Origin: Desulfuromonadales bacterium C00003107
GTDB lineage: Bacteria; Desulfobacterota; Desulfuromonadia; Desulfuromonadales; Syntrophotaleaceae
Direction: 5' to 3'
Assembly (NCBI GenBank): GCA_001751225.1
Contig: MAXT01000076.1
Coordinates: 1 to 9,113 of the forward strand
Length of the DNA stretch: 9,113 bases
In this document: in pieces, positions 1 through 5,895 of the stretch
Layout: every line of letters begins with the position of its first letter
How positions within the stretch are numbered: the first letter of the stretch is position 1
Notes under the pieces: model-generated
Seen by the model: only the letters and a program-made list of their open reading frames with translations
Told to the model about the DNA's origin: nothing
Database searches by the model: none
Program-made: the position numbers and the translations under genes

Positions 1-1
1 C

Positions 2-190
2 TTTGAAGACCGTTATCAGCACGGCGAAGGCAATAGCGCTGCCCACATCAAGAGTTCTCTGGTCGGTGCCGGAGAGCTGCTGATCATCGAAGACGGCCGG
101 CCAGTGCTCGGCACCTGGCAGGGGATCTACTTCTGCGAATTTGACGGCCCACGGCAGCGGAAAATACATATCAAGGTACTGGCCGGATGA
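2..190 (+). CDS. yjbQ: YjbQ family protein (UPF0047), C-terminal part
   Basis: This is the last 62 codons of a gene that begins before the window; the frame is open from base 2 to TGA at 188-190. The visible sequence holds the family signature: [16 protein letters not shown] near the start, then [16 protein letters not shown] near the end. This matches the TIGR00149/UPF0047 family (E. coli YjbQ), whose members are about 130-140 aa, so a little under half is present. Family members are annotated as secondary thiamine-phosphate synthase enzymes because some complement thiE mutants; the physiological role is not settled. The stop overlaps the start of the DUF362 gene (ATGA), which suggests translational coupling. 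Recognition of the family is firm and the biochemical role is uncertain. Confidence 0.93.
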   Translation, partial: FEDRYQHGEGNSAAHIKSSLVGAGELLIIEDGRPVLGTWQGIYFCEFDGPRQRKIHIKVLAG

Positions 191-1326
191 AAACCCAGGT
201 GATACTCGGCCGTTGCTCCAGTTATCAGCGGGCCGAGGTGGAAAAAGCGCTGGAGATCCTGCTAGTGCCGGCAGGAGGCATGGCCGCCTTCGTCAGCCCC
301 GGCCAACGGGTACTACTCAAGCCGAATATGCTAGCAGGCAAAGAACCGGATTTGGCGGTCACCACCCATCCGGAAATCGTGCGGGCCGTGATCCGCCTGG
401 TGCAGAAAGCCGGCGGCAAGGTAATGGTTGGCGATTCGCCCGGGATCGGTAGCCCGTTGCAGGTAGCCAGGCGCTGCGGCATCCTGACCGTGATCGAAGA
501 AACAGGGGCGGAATTCGCCCCCTTCAGCGAATCAGTGCCCATCCGGCCACAGGGCTCAACCTTTCACCAGCTTGAGATTGCCCGCGACATCCTCGACGCC
601 GATGTGATCATCAACCTGCCCAAACTCAAAACCCACCAGATGATGGGTTTGACCTGCGGAGTAAAAAATCTGTTTGGTGCCGTGGTCGGCATGCGCAAAC
701 CGCGGCTGCATCTGCAGGCCGGGGCCGACAAGGCCTTTTTTGCCCTGATGCTGCTGGAACTGGCCGAGCACATCGCTCCGAGCCTGACCATCGTCGACGC
801 GGTCACCGCCATGGAAGGGGACGGCCCCGGCAGCGGTGACCCCGTCCACATAGGTGCCCTGCTGGCCAGCCGCAGCCCCTTGGCCCTCGACACGGTAGCC
901 TGCGAACTAGTCGGGATGCGCCAGCAGGAGGTCTGGACCCAGCGAGTGGCGGCAGCCAGCCATCGCCAGGGCAGCCAGCTAAACCAGGTCGAGCTCAGCG
1001 GTACGCCCCTGGAGGACTTGCGCTGTGCCCGCTTTCGCCCGTCAAAAACCACCGACATCAATTTTGGCTTGCCAAACTGGCTGCGAGCTCCGCTCAAACA
1101 GTCTCTCAGCGCCCGACCGCAAGTTGACCCCCAGCGCTGTGCCCTTTGCAACCTGTGCGTCAAACACTGCCCGCCGCAGATCATGGAGATAAACAAGGGG
1201 CGCTTGCATATCGACTATCACCGTTGCATCGGCTGTTTCTGCTGCCAGGAGCTCTGCCCCCATGGCGCTCTGCAAACCCGCCAGGGTCTGCTACTGCGCC
1301 TGGGGCGCTTCCTGCAGCGGCGCTGA
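187..1326 (+). CDS. DUF362 domain protein with C-terminal 2x[4Fe-4S] ferredoxin domain
   Basis: A 379-aa protein. Residues about 38-245 are a DUF362 domain with its typical blocks: LLKPNML (43-49), TTHPE (59-63), GDSPG (82-86), [19 protein letters not shown] (143-161) and [16 protein letters not shown] (204-219). Residues about 314-360 form a bacterial-type double ferredoxin with two CxxCxxCxxxCP motifs: C318, C321, C324, C328 and C347, C350, C353, C357. Eight cysteines in this pattern should bind two [4Fe-4S] clusters. There is no signal peptide or membrane segment, so it is probably cytoplasmic. The electron partner and substrate of DUF362-ferredoxin proteins are unknown. The ATG overlaps the yjbQ stop by 4 bp, so the two are probably co-translated. 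The tail after the last cluster is basic. The domain calls are firm; no specific reaction can be assigned. Confidence 0.95.
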   Translation: MKTQVILGRCSSYQRAEVEKALEILLVPAGGMAAFVSPGQRVLLKPNMLAGKEPDLAVTTHPEIVRAVIRLVQKAGGKVMVGDSPGIGSPLQVARRCGILTVIEETGAEFAPFSESVPIRPQGSTFHQLEIARDILDADVIINLPKLKTHQMMGLTCGVKNLFGAVVGMRKPRLHLQAGADKAFFALMLLELAEHIAPSLTIVDAVTAMEGDGPGSGDPVHIGALLASRSPLALDTVACELVGMRQQEVWTQRVAAASHRQGSQLNQVELSGTPLEDLRCARFRPSKTTDINFGLPNWLRAPLKQSLSARPQVDPQRCALCNLCVKHCPPQIMEINKGRLHIDYHRCIGCFCCQELCPHGALQTRQGLLLRLGRFLQRR

Positions 1327-1356
1327 ATGGTCCCTTCCCACCAGAGAGGATTCGCC

Positions 1357-1830
1357 ATGAAACGTATCATCCTGGCCCACCTGCTTGTCGGCATGACCCT
1401 GTTACTAACCTCCTGCGCTAGCATGCGACCGGCAGCGCCAGAAGTCAGCCTGCTTGGCCTGCAGCTTGAAAACCTGACCCTCAGCCATGCTATTTTGAGT
1501 GCGGACCTGAGCCTGTACAACCCCAATGACTTTCCTCTGGATATCCAACGAGCTGTCTACTCCCTGACCCTGCAGGATATTCAAGTGGCTCGTGGCCAAG
1601 CGACGGAGAAGCTGCACATCGCCGCCCATGAGACCGGGGCCCTGACCCTGCGCCTGTCGAGCAGCTACCTCAACCTGCTACGCATTGGACGCAACAGTCA
1701 GCAGCAAGACATTCCCTTTTCTATCGACGGCCAGGTCACCCTGGGCGGCTTTGGGGTGTTATCCCGCACCGTGAGCTTTAAGGAAGAGGGAATCATTCCT
1801 CTGTCGGCCTTCTTGACCCTCAACCCGTAG
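1357..1830 (+). CDS. LEA14-like (LEA type 2 / WHy domain) lipoprotein
   Basis: A 157-aa protein. I chose the ATG at 1357, not the upstream in-frame ATG at 1327, because it has an AGAGAGGA ribosome site at 1343-1350 and begins a clean lipoprotein signal: MKR, then a hydrophobic stretch to the lipobox LTSC with the lipidated cysteine at residue 20. The mature part contains V-S-L-LGLQLENLTL followed by a-DLSLYNPNDFPLDI (about residues 48-62), the typical N-P-N-x-P pattern of LEA2/WHy domains, which fold as an Ig-like beta sandwich. Related bacterial lipoproteins are annotated as desiccation- or stress-related, but a role has rarely been shown. The residue after the cysteine is Ala, not Asp, so outer-membrane sorting is expected. 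It starts 30 bp after the DUF362 stop and is probably in the same operon. Confidence 0.88.
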   Translation: MKRIILAHLLVGMTLLLTSCASMRPAAPEVSLLGLQLENLTLSHAILSADLSLYNPNDFPLDIQRAVYSLTLQDIQVARGQATEKLHIAAHETGALTLRLSSSYLNLLRIGRNSQQQDIPFSIDGQVTLGGFGVLSRTVSFKEEGIIPLSAFLTLNP

Positions 1831-1897
1831 CCCGGATCGTCCACAACCGACGGATCGATAGGCGTCTCCCTTCAACCCCAGCCAAAGGAGTACCCAT

Positions 1898-2197
1898 ATG
1901 GCCACAAAACCACTGACAGTAATCGCCATACTTAAAGCCAAACCAGGCAAAGAAGAGCTCCTGAAACAAGAAATTGTCGGCTGCATCGCCCCGACCCGAG
2001 CCGAACCGGGCTGCATCAATTACGACCTGCATCAATCGCTGGACGACCGTGCCTGTTTCACCCTGTATGAGAACTGGCGCAGCAAGGAAGATCTCGACCA
2101 GCATCTGCAGATGCCCTACCTGCAGGCGCTGCTCGGCAAGGCCGAGGAGCTACTGGCTACGGCGCCGGACATCCAGCTAATGGAACGCATCGGCTGA
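1898..2197 (+). CDS. ABM-domain (antibiotic biosynthesis monooxygenase / YgiN-like) protein
   Basis: A 99-aa protein covering one complete ABM domain. The pattern is typical: PLTVIAILKAKPGKEE at the first strand, then EPGCINYDLHQSLDD (about residues 35-50), FTLYENWRSKEDLDQHL and PYLQAL. Such ferredoxin-like folds work as dimers, and members include quinol monooxygenase YgiN, heme-degrading IsdG-type enzymes and many proteins with no known substrate. I see nothing that selects one of these, so only the fold is assigned. A good ribosome site (AAAGGAG, 1884-1890) lies 7 nt before the ATG. The gap of 67 bp after the lipoprotein gene has no clear terminator, so it may be the last gene of the yjbQ-DUF362 transcript or have its own promoter. 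Confidence 0.88.
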   Translation: MATKPLTVIAILKAKPGKEELLKQEIVGCIAPTRAEPGCINYDLHQSLDDRACFTLYENWRSKEDLDQHLQMPYLQALLGKAEELLATAPDIQLMERIG

Positions 2198-2236
2198 ACT
2201 GAAAAAGAGGAAATCGAAACCGAGGGGAAAGCTGCC

Positions 2237-2260
2237 AGGGGCGACCGCCAGGTCGCCCTT
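2237..2260. terminator. Hairpin, possible weak terminator between convergent genes
   Basis: GGGCGACC (2239-2246), loop GCCA and GGTCGCCC (2251-2258) form a perfect 8-bp GC-rich stem, extended by A-T and G-T pairs at the base. It lies 40 bp after the ABM gene on the plus strand and right at the stop of the small minus-strand gene. Neither side has a proper T tract (TTAGTGCTTGTT on the plus side), so intrinsic termination is only possible, not clear. Confidence 0.4.
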
Positions 2261-2354
2261 AGTGCTTGTTGGGATACTGCTCTTTGACGTGCAGCTTATT
2301 TTGCAGTTCGAGAATATTAATGTAGCGAGCGACAGGGATGGCCTTATTTTTCAT
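2259..2354 (-). CDS. Possible small protein, 31 aa, unknown function
   Basis: I do not recognise this gene. An ATG at 2354 opens a 31-codon frame ending in TAA at 2259-2261. A GAGG ribosome site (plus-strand cctc, 2362-2365) lies 7 nt before the ATG. About 50 nt upstream is a promoter-like pair (see 2406-2435). The peptide is basic and polar: MKNKAIPVARY, then INILELQNKL, which could form an amphipathic helix, ending in QYPNKH. There is no signal peptide or membrane segment. The frame stays open 18 codons above the ATG without an alternative start, so it could also be the end of a decayed longer gene; I saw a vague likeness to the C-terminal style of phage P27-type small terminases, too weak to use. 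The evidence is start, ribosome site, promoter and position; homology is untested. Confidence 0.45.
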   Translation of the reverse strand: MKNKAIPVARYINILELQNKLHVKEQYPNKH

Positions 2355-2405
2355 GACACCGCCTCGATCAGAATACGTGCCCTGCTTTTGAAGCTCTTTC
2401 TTAAA

Positions 2406-2435
2406 ATTTTATCTGAATTACCCGGATTGGGTAAA
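2406..2435 (-). promoter_or_regulatory. Promoter-like sequence with overlapping palindrome before the 31-aa gene
   Basis: Read on the minus strand, TTTACC (2430-2435) and TAAAAT (2406-2411) are separated by 18 bp, matching the sigma70 consensus in 4 and 5 of 6 positions. A palindrome TTACCC-5 nt-GGGTAA (2418-2434) covers the -35 box and spacer, where a repressor would block RNA polymerase. The predicted start is about 45 nt before the ATG at 2354. Alternatively the palindrome could be the stem of a weak terminator for yggU. Confidence 0.4.
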
Positions 2436-2493
2436 CTACCGCCCCGCAGCAAAAAGAGCCCTCCAGGAACCGGGATAGGCAAGACACTCATCT

Positions 2494-2527
2494 GGGAAGA
2501 AAGAAAAGAGAGAGAGAGGGGGGGGGG
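2494..2527. repeat. 34-nt all-purine tract with (GA)5 and G10
   Basis: Every plus-strand base from 2494 to 2527 is a purine. It runs from GGGAAGAAAGAAAA into five GA units (2508-2517) and ten consecutive G (2518-2527). It starts two bases beyond the yggU stop codon, so it is non-coding. On the yggU transcript it would be a C10 then CU-rich run. Such tracts are prone to slippage and can form triplex DNA. Confidence 0.85.
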
Positions 2528-2529
2528 CA

Positions 2530-2820
2530 TCAACCGTTTAGAACACGGCGAGCCTGCTCCAGGGTCACCCCCCGGGCCAAGAGCCGCTTGTGACGGGATT
2601 TGTCGCCGGCTACCAGACTGACCTGACCCTTGGCTACGCCGAGCAACTTAGCCAAAAATTCGCGACACAGCTTGTTAGCCGCCCCTTCTACTGGCGGCGA
2701 GGTCAGGCGTAGTTTCAGCTCATCGCCCTGCAACCCGACCACTTCGTTTTTGCTAGCCCGCGGCTGCACATAGACGTTGATGGTCACGCCATCTTTGCTG
2801 CCTTGAAGGTAGGGACTCAT
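2530..2820 (-). CDS. yggU: YggU family protein (DUF167, UPF0235)
   Basis: A 96-aa protein, the normal length for DUF167. It shows the family pattern: VTINVYVQPRASKNEVVG (about residues 12-29), LKLRLTSPPVEGAANK (35-50), FLAKLLGV and SLVAGDKSRHKRL. It is a small alpha/beta cytoplasmic protein of unknown function, often next to yggT in gammaproteobacteria and deltaproteobacteria. Its ATG (2818-2820) overlaps the divIVA stop (TGA, 2817-2819) in the ATGA arrangement, so translation is probably coupled. No clear terminator follows; the purine tract begins just after the stop. Confidence 0.93.
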   Translation of the reverse strand: MSPYLQGSKDGVTINVYVQPRASKNEVVGLQGDELKLRLTSPPVEGAANKLCREFLAKLLGVAKGQVSLVAGDKSRHKRLLARGVTLEQARRVLNG

Positions 2821-3365
2821 CGATCCTGCCGGTGGCCTTCATTCAAGTCAGGCAGAGCTTCAGGAGCGGACGGCTCGATGTCGGTGACTATTTGTTCTAC
2901 CTTGGCGGGTTCTTCCTCCTCCAAGCGATCGATATCCAGCATTCGCAGATGGCCTTCGACCAGCCCGCGCAGGGCGGATTCGAAAGAAACCTTCTGACAC
3001 TTGATATCCCGGATTTCATCGAGCAGTTGCTTTCGTCGGCATTCTGCGTGATAAACGATCCGCTCCGCTTCCAGCTCCGCCTCCGCCATAGAGATCTCCG
3101 CCTCTTTGTGGGAGTTGGCTTTGATCTCTTCGGTGACTTGCTGAGCGGTCAACAGGGTCTCCTTAACAGCAGATTCCCTTTGCCGCATTTCCTGCAGCGA
3201 CGCCTTGGTGCGAACAAGTTCCTCTTTCAGTTCCTGAACCTGGCGGTGGTAATTCTCCAATTCCTCGGCGATCTGCTCCAGATAGTGATCGACGCCACCC
3301 TTTTCGTAGCCGATGGGGCGGGTTTTGAACTGGTGCTGTTGAATGTCGATAGGACTAATGGCCAT
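2817..3365 (-). CDS. divIVA: DivIVA domain-containing coiled-coil protein
   Basis: A 182-aa protein. Residues 1-40 form the DivIVA N-terminal domain: SPIDIQQHQFKTRPIGYEKG followed by GVDHYLEQIAEELE, the place where the family contacts curved membrane. Residues about 35-150 are rich in Glu, Lys, Gln and Leu and should form a long coiled coil. The last 30 residues are acidic and proline-containing, probably disordered. DivIVA proteins mark cell poles and septa in Gram-positives; the roles of Gram-negative members next to yggT are largely unproven. The ribosome site AAGGAG (plus-strand 3372-3377) overlaps the yggT stop, 10 bp before the ATG, so the genes are tightly coupled. I am confident of the family but not of its localisation role here. 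Confidence 0.93.
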   Translation of the reverse strand: MAISPIDIQQHQFKTRPIGYEKGGVDHYLEQIAEELENYHRQVQELKEELVRTKASLQEMRQRESAVKETLLTAQQVTEEIKANSHKEAEISMAEAELEAERIVYHAECRRKQLLDEIRDIKCQKVSFESALRGLVEGHLRMLDIDRLEEEEPAKVEQIVTDIEPSAPEALPDLNEGHRQDR

Positions 3366-3375
3366 GGTGGACTCC

Positions 3376-3663
3376 TTAGCCGAGGTGCATTAGCAGGCGC
3401 TGGATCAGGCGCTGAACAAAGAAGAGGGCGAACAACAGAGCCATAGGCGAAAGATCGAAACCGCTGAATTGCAGGGGCAACACTCGCCGGATACGCTGCA
3501 AAACCGGATCGGTGGCAGTGTAGAGAAAGCGTACAATGGGATTATGGGGATCGGGCCCGACCCAGGAGATAACCGCCCGGGCAACAACAATAAAAATATA
3601 GACCTGCAGGAGCATCAGAACCATTTGACCGAACACAATCAACAAATCATTAAGAATAGCCAC
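3376..3663 (-). CDS. yggT: YggT family membrane protein
   Basis: A 95-aa protein with two hydrophobic segments, about residues 5-33 and 70-92, and between them the YggT signature: AVISWVGPDPHNPIVRFLYTATDPVL, then RRVLP. Members are small inner-membrane proteins, linked in plants (CCB3) to cytochrome assembly and in bacteria to osmotic tolerance or division; the bacterial role is unsettled. The start is GTG at 3663, preceded by an AAAGGG-like site 9 nt away. It is the first gene of yggT-divIVA-yggU. The proC/yggS genes that often stand before yggT are not here: the upstream neighbour is divergent. Confidence 0.93.
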   Translation of the reverse strand: MAILNDLLIVFGQMVLMLLQVYIFIVVARAVISWVGPDPHNPIVRFLYTATDPVLQRIRRVLPLQFSGFDLSPMALLFALFFVQRLIQRLLMHLG

Positions 3664-3747
3664 GACGCTTTACCCTTTCCCAGCAAGATTAATATAATCG
3701 CAAAAACTTACAGGATGGCTAAGCAAAAGTTTCGTCCTACAAGGATT

Positions 3748-3846
3748 GGTGCTTTTTCAGGGGTGAAGGCATACATCAAGTATGTCGAGGTCCTGAAAAA
3801 AACGCCGTAACGCCGTAGGGCGAACTTTTTGCGACGCCATCAAGAT
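3748..3846. repeat. Structured, repeat-like intergenic element
   Basis: An outer stem TTTTTCAGG (3753-3761) with CCTGAAAAA (3792-3800) encloses an inner hairpin GGCATAC (3768-3774), loop ATCAA, GTATGTC (3780-3786). The unit AACGCCGT is then repeated exactly in tandem (3801-3808 and 3809-3816), followed by AGGGCGAACTTTTTGCGACG and CCATCA. From memory, CTTTTTGCGA-x-GCCATCA tails of this kind recur between genes in deltaproteobacteria, which would make this a dispersed repeat; I cannot confirm that here. It could alternatively be part of a transcribed leader. Confidence 0.5.
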
Positions 3847-3940
3847 TAGTTTGTCATATTCGATAATTAGCCTTCATCTTATACCGAATCGGACGACGCA
3901 GTGTCAAACCCTTTCGATCTTCTTAGAAGACTGCAACACT

Positions 3941-3969
3941 TTGACTTTCATTTGAAAAATCGCTAAAGT
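3941..3969 (+). promoter_or_regulatory. Sigma70-type promoter of the DAHP synthase gene
   Basis: TTGACT (3941-3946, 5 of 6 consensus) and TAAAGT (3964-3969, 4 of 6) are separated by exactly 17 bp. Transcription would start near 3976, giving a leader of about 55 nt. I see no Trp, Tyr or Phe codon run or antiterminator hairpins in that leader, so attenuation is not suggested. Confidence 0.65.
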
Positions 3970-4031
3970 AGCTCGTTCATCTGCCATCCGCAGCTGGCAC
4001 CAAACCAACAACCGCAGCAGAGAGGCCTTCA

Positions 4032-5099
4032 ATGAAGCGCACAACCAACCTTAATGTCCGGTCCATGACACCGATCATCGCGCCCGCTGACCTGAAACAG
4101 GTTTTTCCCCTGTCGGAGCGAGCCGCTGAATTTGTTACCCAGTCGCGGCAGCAGGTCAAAGACATCATCCATAATCGCGATCGCCGTTTGATGGTTGTAG
4201 TCGGCCCCTGCTCGATTCACGACCCCCAGGCCGCCATTGATTACGCACGGCGCCTGGCCAAACTAAATCATGAACTGGCGGATCAACTACTGCTGGTCAT
4301 GCGCGTTTATTTTGAAAAGCCCCGCACCACCATCGGCTGGAAGGGCCTGATCAACGACCCAGACCTCAACGGCTCGCATCAGATATCCAAAGGACTCGGT
4401 GTCGCCCGCAATCTTCTCTGCACTGTAACCAACCTCGGCCTGCCCATCGCCTGTGAAATGCTCGACCCGATCACCGTCCAGTACCTGTCCGACATGGTCA
4501 GCTGGGGCGCAATCGGCGCCCGCACCACCGAGTCCCAACCTCACAGGGAGATGGCCAGCGGCCTGTCCTTTCCCATCGGTTTCAAAAATGGTACTGACGG
4601 CAACCTGCAGATCGCCGTACATGCTATAGACGCGGCTACCCATTCGCATAACTTCCTCGGGATTGACCGCGATGGGCGTACCGCCATTGTCGAAACCAAC
4701 GGCAATCCTGACGGACACATGGTCCTGCGCGGAGGAGGCGGAAAACCGAACTACGATGCCGAAAATATTACCCATGCCGAGGCGCTATTGGCTAAAGCTG
4801 GCTTGCAGCCCTCCATCATGGTCGACTGCAGCCACGCCAATTCCTATAAAGATCATGCTCGCCAGGAAGATGTGCTGAACAACGTCCTAGAGCAACTCGC
4901 CCAAGGCAATCGCTCTATCAACTCCCTGATGGTCGAGAGCTATATCGAAGCGGGCAGCCAGCCCTTAAGTGACGATATCGACGCATTGCAGTACGGAATG
5001 TCTATCACCGACAAGTGCATCGACTGGCCGACCACTGAGCGACTGCTGCGCCAGGCCCATGCCAGCCTGAAAAAGCTGGGCGGTCGCTCCATAGACTAA
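4032..5099 (+). CDS. aroF: 3-deoxy-7-phosphoheptulonate (DAHP) synthase, class I, AroF-like
   Basis: A 355-aa cytoplasmic enzyme that condenses phosphoenolpyruvate and erythrose 4-phosphate to DAHP, the first step of the shikimate pathway. Length and motifs match the E. coli AroF/AroG/AroH class: VVVGPCSIHDP (55-65), VYFEKPRTTIGWKGL (92-106), IGARTTESQPHREMASGLS (161-179), FKNGTDG (184-190) and MVDCSHANS (263-271). The four metal ligands are present: C60, H268, E302 and D327. The sequence looks closest to AroF (ETNGNPDGHMVLRGG, SIMVDCSH), but which amino acid inhibits it cannot be read with certainty. A feedback-loop position that is Pro in AroF and AroG is Val149 here. The ATG follows a GAGAGG site (4020-4025) by 6 nt. 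The gene is a single transcription unit between its own promoter and hairpin. Confidence 0.96.
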   Translation: MKRTTNLNVRSMTPIIAPADLKQVFPLSERAAEFVTQSRQQVKDIIHNRDRRLMVVVGPCSIHDPQAAIDYARRLAKLNHELADQLLLVMRVYFEKPRTTIGWKGLINDPDLNGSHQISKGLGVARNLLCTVTNLGLPIACEMLDPITVQYLSDMVSWGAIGARTTESQPHREMASGLSFPIGFKNGTDGNLQIAVHAIDAATHSHNFLGIDRDGRTAIVETNGNPDGHMVLRGGGGKPNYDAENITHAEALLAKAGLQPSIMVDCSHANSYKDHARQEDVLNNVLEQLAQGNRSINSLMVESYIEAGSQPLSDDIDALQYGMSITDKCIDWPTTERLLRQAHASLKKLGGRSID

Positions 5100-5140
5100 A
5101 ACCTCAAGGCGCCCGGCTTAATGCCGGGCGCCTTGAGGTT
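5100..5140. terminator. Perfect 18-bp hairpin after the DAHP synthase gene
   Basis: AACCTCAAGGCGCCCGGC (5100-5117), loop TTAAT, and its exact complement (5123-5140) begin one base after the TAA stop. The plus side lacks a T tract, but the stem is very strong. On the minus strand the stem is followed by TTTTAG, so it may also stop transcription from the leftward small genes. A bidirectional terminator is the likely role. Confidence 0.75.
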
Positions 5141-5174
5141 GCCATGTTACTACCAAAACAGTCGCGCCTCCCCC

Positions 5175-5360
5175 TCAGTTATTTTTGAGGAAAGCCTCGA
5201 CCTCCAGCTTAAGGTCATCAAGATTGACCTGCGCAACCTCGCCATCCAGCCTTTCGCAGCGCACCAGCCCTTCCTCGACCCATTCCAAAACCAAGCTTTC
5301 TTCGATGCCGAACATGGACGCCGCATCCTTCGGGGTGAACCAGGTTTTTCCCAGCGACAT
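5175..5360 (-). CDS. Small MerR-like helix-turn-helix protein
   Basis: A 61-aa protein. The start KTWFTPKDAASMFGIEESLV, then LEWVEEGLVRCERLDG and VNLDDLKLEVEAFL, matches the winged helix of MerR/excisionase-type (HTH_17) domains: helix-turn-helix at about residues 9-30, a wing with the GEVAQVN strand at about 38-46 and a closing helix. No effector domain follows, so it would be a stand-alone DNA-binding or adaptor protein. The ribosome site is a complete AAAGGAGG (plus-strand 5368-5375) 8 nt before the ATG, implying strong translation. It lies 172 bp downstream of the 106-aa gene on the same strand. Its target is unknown; the family call rests on pattern only. Confidence 0.82.
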   Translation of the reverse strand: MSLGKTWFTPKDAASMFGIEESLVLEWVEEGLVRCERLDGEVAQVNLDDLKLEVEAFLKNN

Positions 5361-5484
5361 GTCTACGCCTCCTTTCGAGACCAGGGCGACTTTGTTAGCC
5401 CGACTGCACCGCCCCCTATTACTACTCTAGACAAGATCGTCGCTGTTGCAAGGCTGCCAAAGGAACTTGTCCGTTGAATGGCCC

Positions 5485-5529
5485 GGTACTCATAAATTTA
5501 GGACCAGTACCACAGCCTGTGGAATCTGG
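5485..5529. repeat. Overlapping inverted repeats after the 106-aa gene
   Basis: GGTACT (5485-5490) pairs with AGTACC (5506-5511). The overlapping CCACAG (5510-5515) pairs with CTGTGG (5517-5522), supported by an outer CCAG (5504-5507)/CTGG (5526-5529). The two foldings exclude each other. It stands just downstream of the minus-strand 106-aa gene and upstream of the 61-aa gene, so a terminator or operator is possible. There is no T tract. Confidence 0.35.
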
Positions 5530-5532
5530 ACG

Positions 5533-5853
5533 CTATAGGGCATTAAGTAAACGATAGATCTTCTGCTCCAGCTCCCAAACCGCCGCCGCACGATCCTCGG
5601 CGCCCAGCTCTACCAGCAACAGTCGAGCCCGGTCGAGCTGACTGTGACTTTTCAGCAGCACCGGAGTTAACTTGGACTCCAAGTGCATTTGGGGGATATC
5701 CCCGACCAGTTCTTCCAGCTCCTCCATATCCTGTGCGGCCTGGTCGATGATCTGTTGGGCCTTCAGCGCCTCGCCTGCAGAGTCATCCACTGGTGCGTCC
5801 AAAATTAATCGCACATCGTCGGTCAATTCTCGGTAACGATCCGATATATTCAT
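5533..5853 (-). CDS. Hypothetical protein, 106 aa, helical
   Basis: I do not recognise a family. The 106-aa product is acidic and almost wholly helical by composition: MNISDRYRELTDDVRLILD, then a Glu/Ala-rich stretch with MEELEELVGDIP (about residues 42-53), then LDRARLLLVELGAEDRAAAV and a final WELEQKIYRLLNAL. Heptad-like leucine spacing near residues 40-50 and 72-105 suggests helical hairpins or a coiled coil. There is no signal, membrane segment or cysteine. AAGG lies 9 nt before the ATG, with a second purine-rich stretch closer to it. A promoter-like pair stands upstream (5917-5945). It is probably cytoplasmic; an adaptor or oligomer role is only a guess. Confidence 0.78.
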   Translation of the reverse strand: MNISDRYRELTDDVRLILDAPVDDSAGEALKAQQIIDQAAQDMEELEELVGDIPQMHLESKLTPVLLKSHSQLDRARLLLVELGAEDRAAAVWELEQKIYRLLNAL

Positions 5854-5895
5854 GCCTCTTTCCCTTCTTCGCTAGCTGTGACTGCATTGAATTGC

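Larger units (their letters stand above)
3664..4031. other. Divergent intergenic region, 368 bp
   Basis: The stretch between yggT (leftward) and the DAHP synthase gene (rightward) has no gene I can support; the one plus-strand frame crossing it lacks a coding signature. It is visibly more AT-rich than its neighbours. It contains the structured element at 3748-3846 and the rightward promoter at 3941-3969. For yggT a minus-strand TATATT (3691-3696) could be a -10 box, but I find no matching -35, so I do not call that promoter. Confidence 0.7.

Noticed and set aside
564..1196. A 210-codon open frame on the minus strand inside the DUF362 gene
   Set aside because: It is antisense to a protein with clear motifs and ferredoxin cysteines, has low-complexity Ser/Arg-rich composition and no family pattern.
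2262..2621. A 119-codon plus-strand frame from a GTG at 2262
   Set aside because: It reads through the purine/G10 tract into antisense of yggU and has no family pattern or ribosome site; the minus-strand reading explains the region better.
2832..3446. A 204-codon plus-strand frame opposite divIVA and yggT
   Set aside because: It is the mirror of a coiled-coil gene whose opposite strand stays open by composition; the minus-strand products have clear families.
3693..3698. An exact TATAAT on the plus strand as a -10 box
   Set aside because: No -35-like hexamer at proper spacing, and the better promoter for the DAHP synthase gene is at 3941-3969.
3469..3810. A 113-codon plus-strand frame crossing yggT and the intergenic region
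   Set aside because: Half is antisense to yggT and the rest runs through the hairpin element; no coding pattern.
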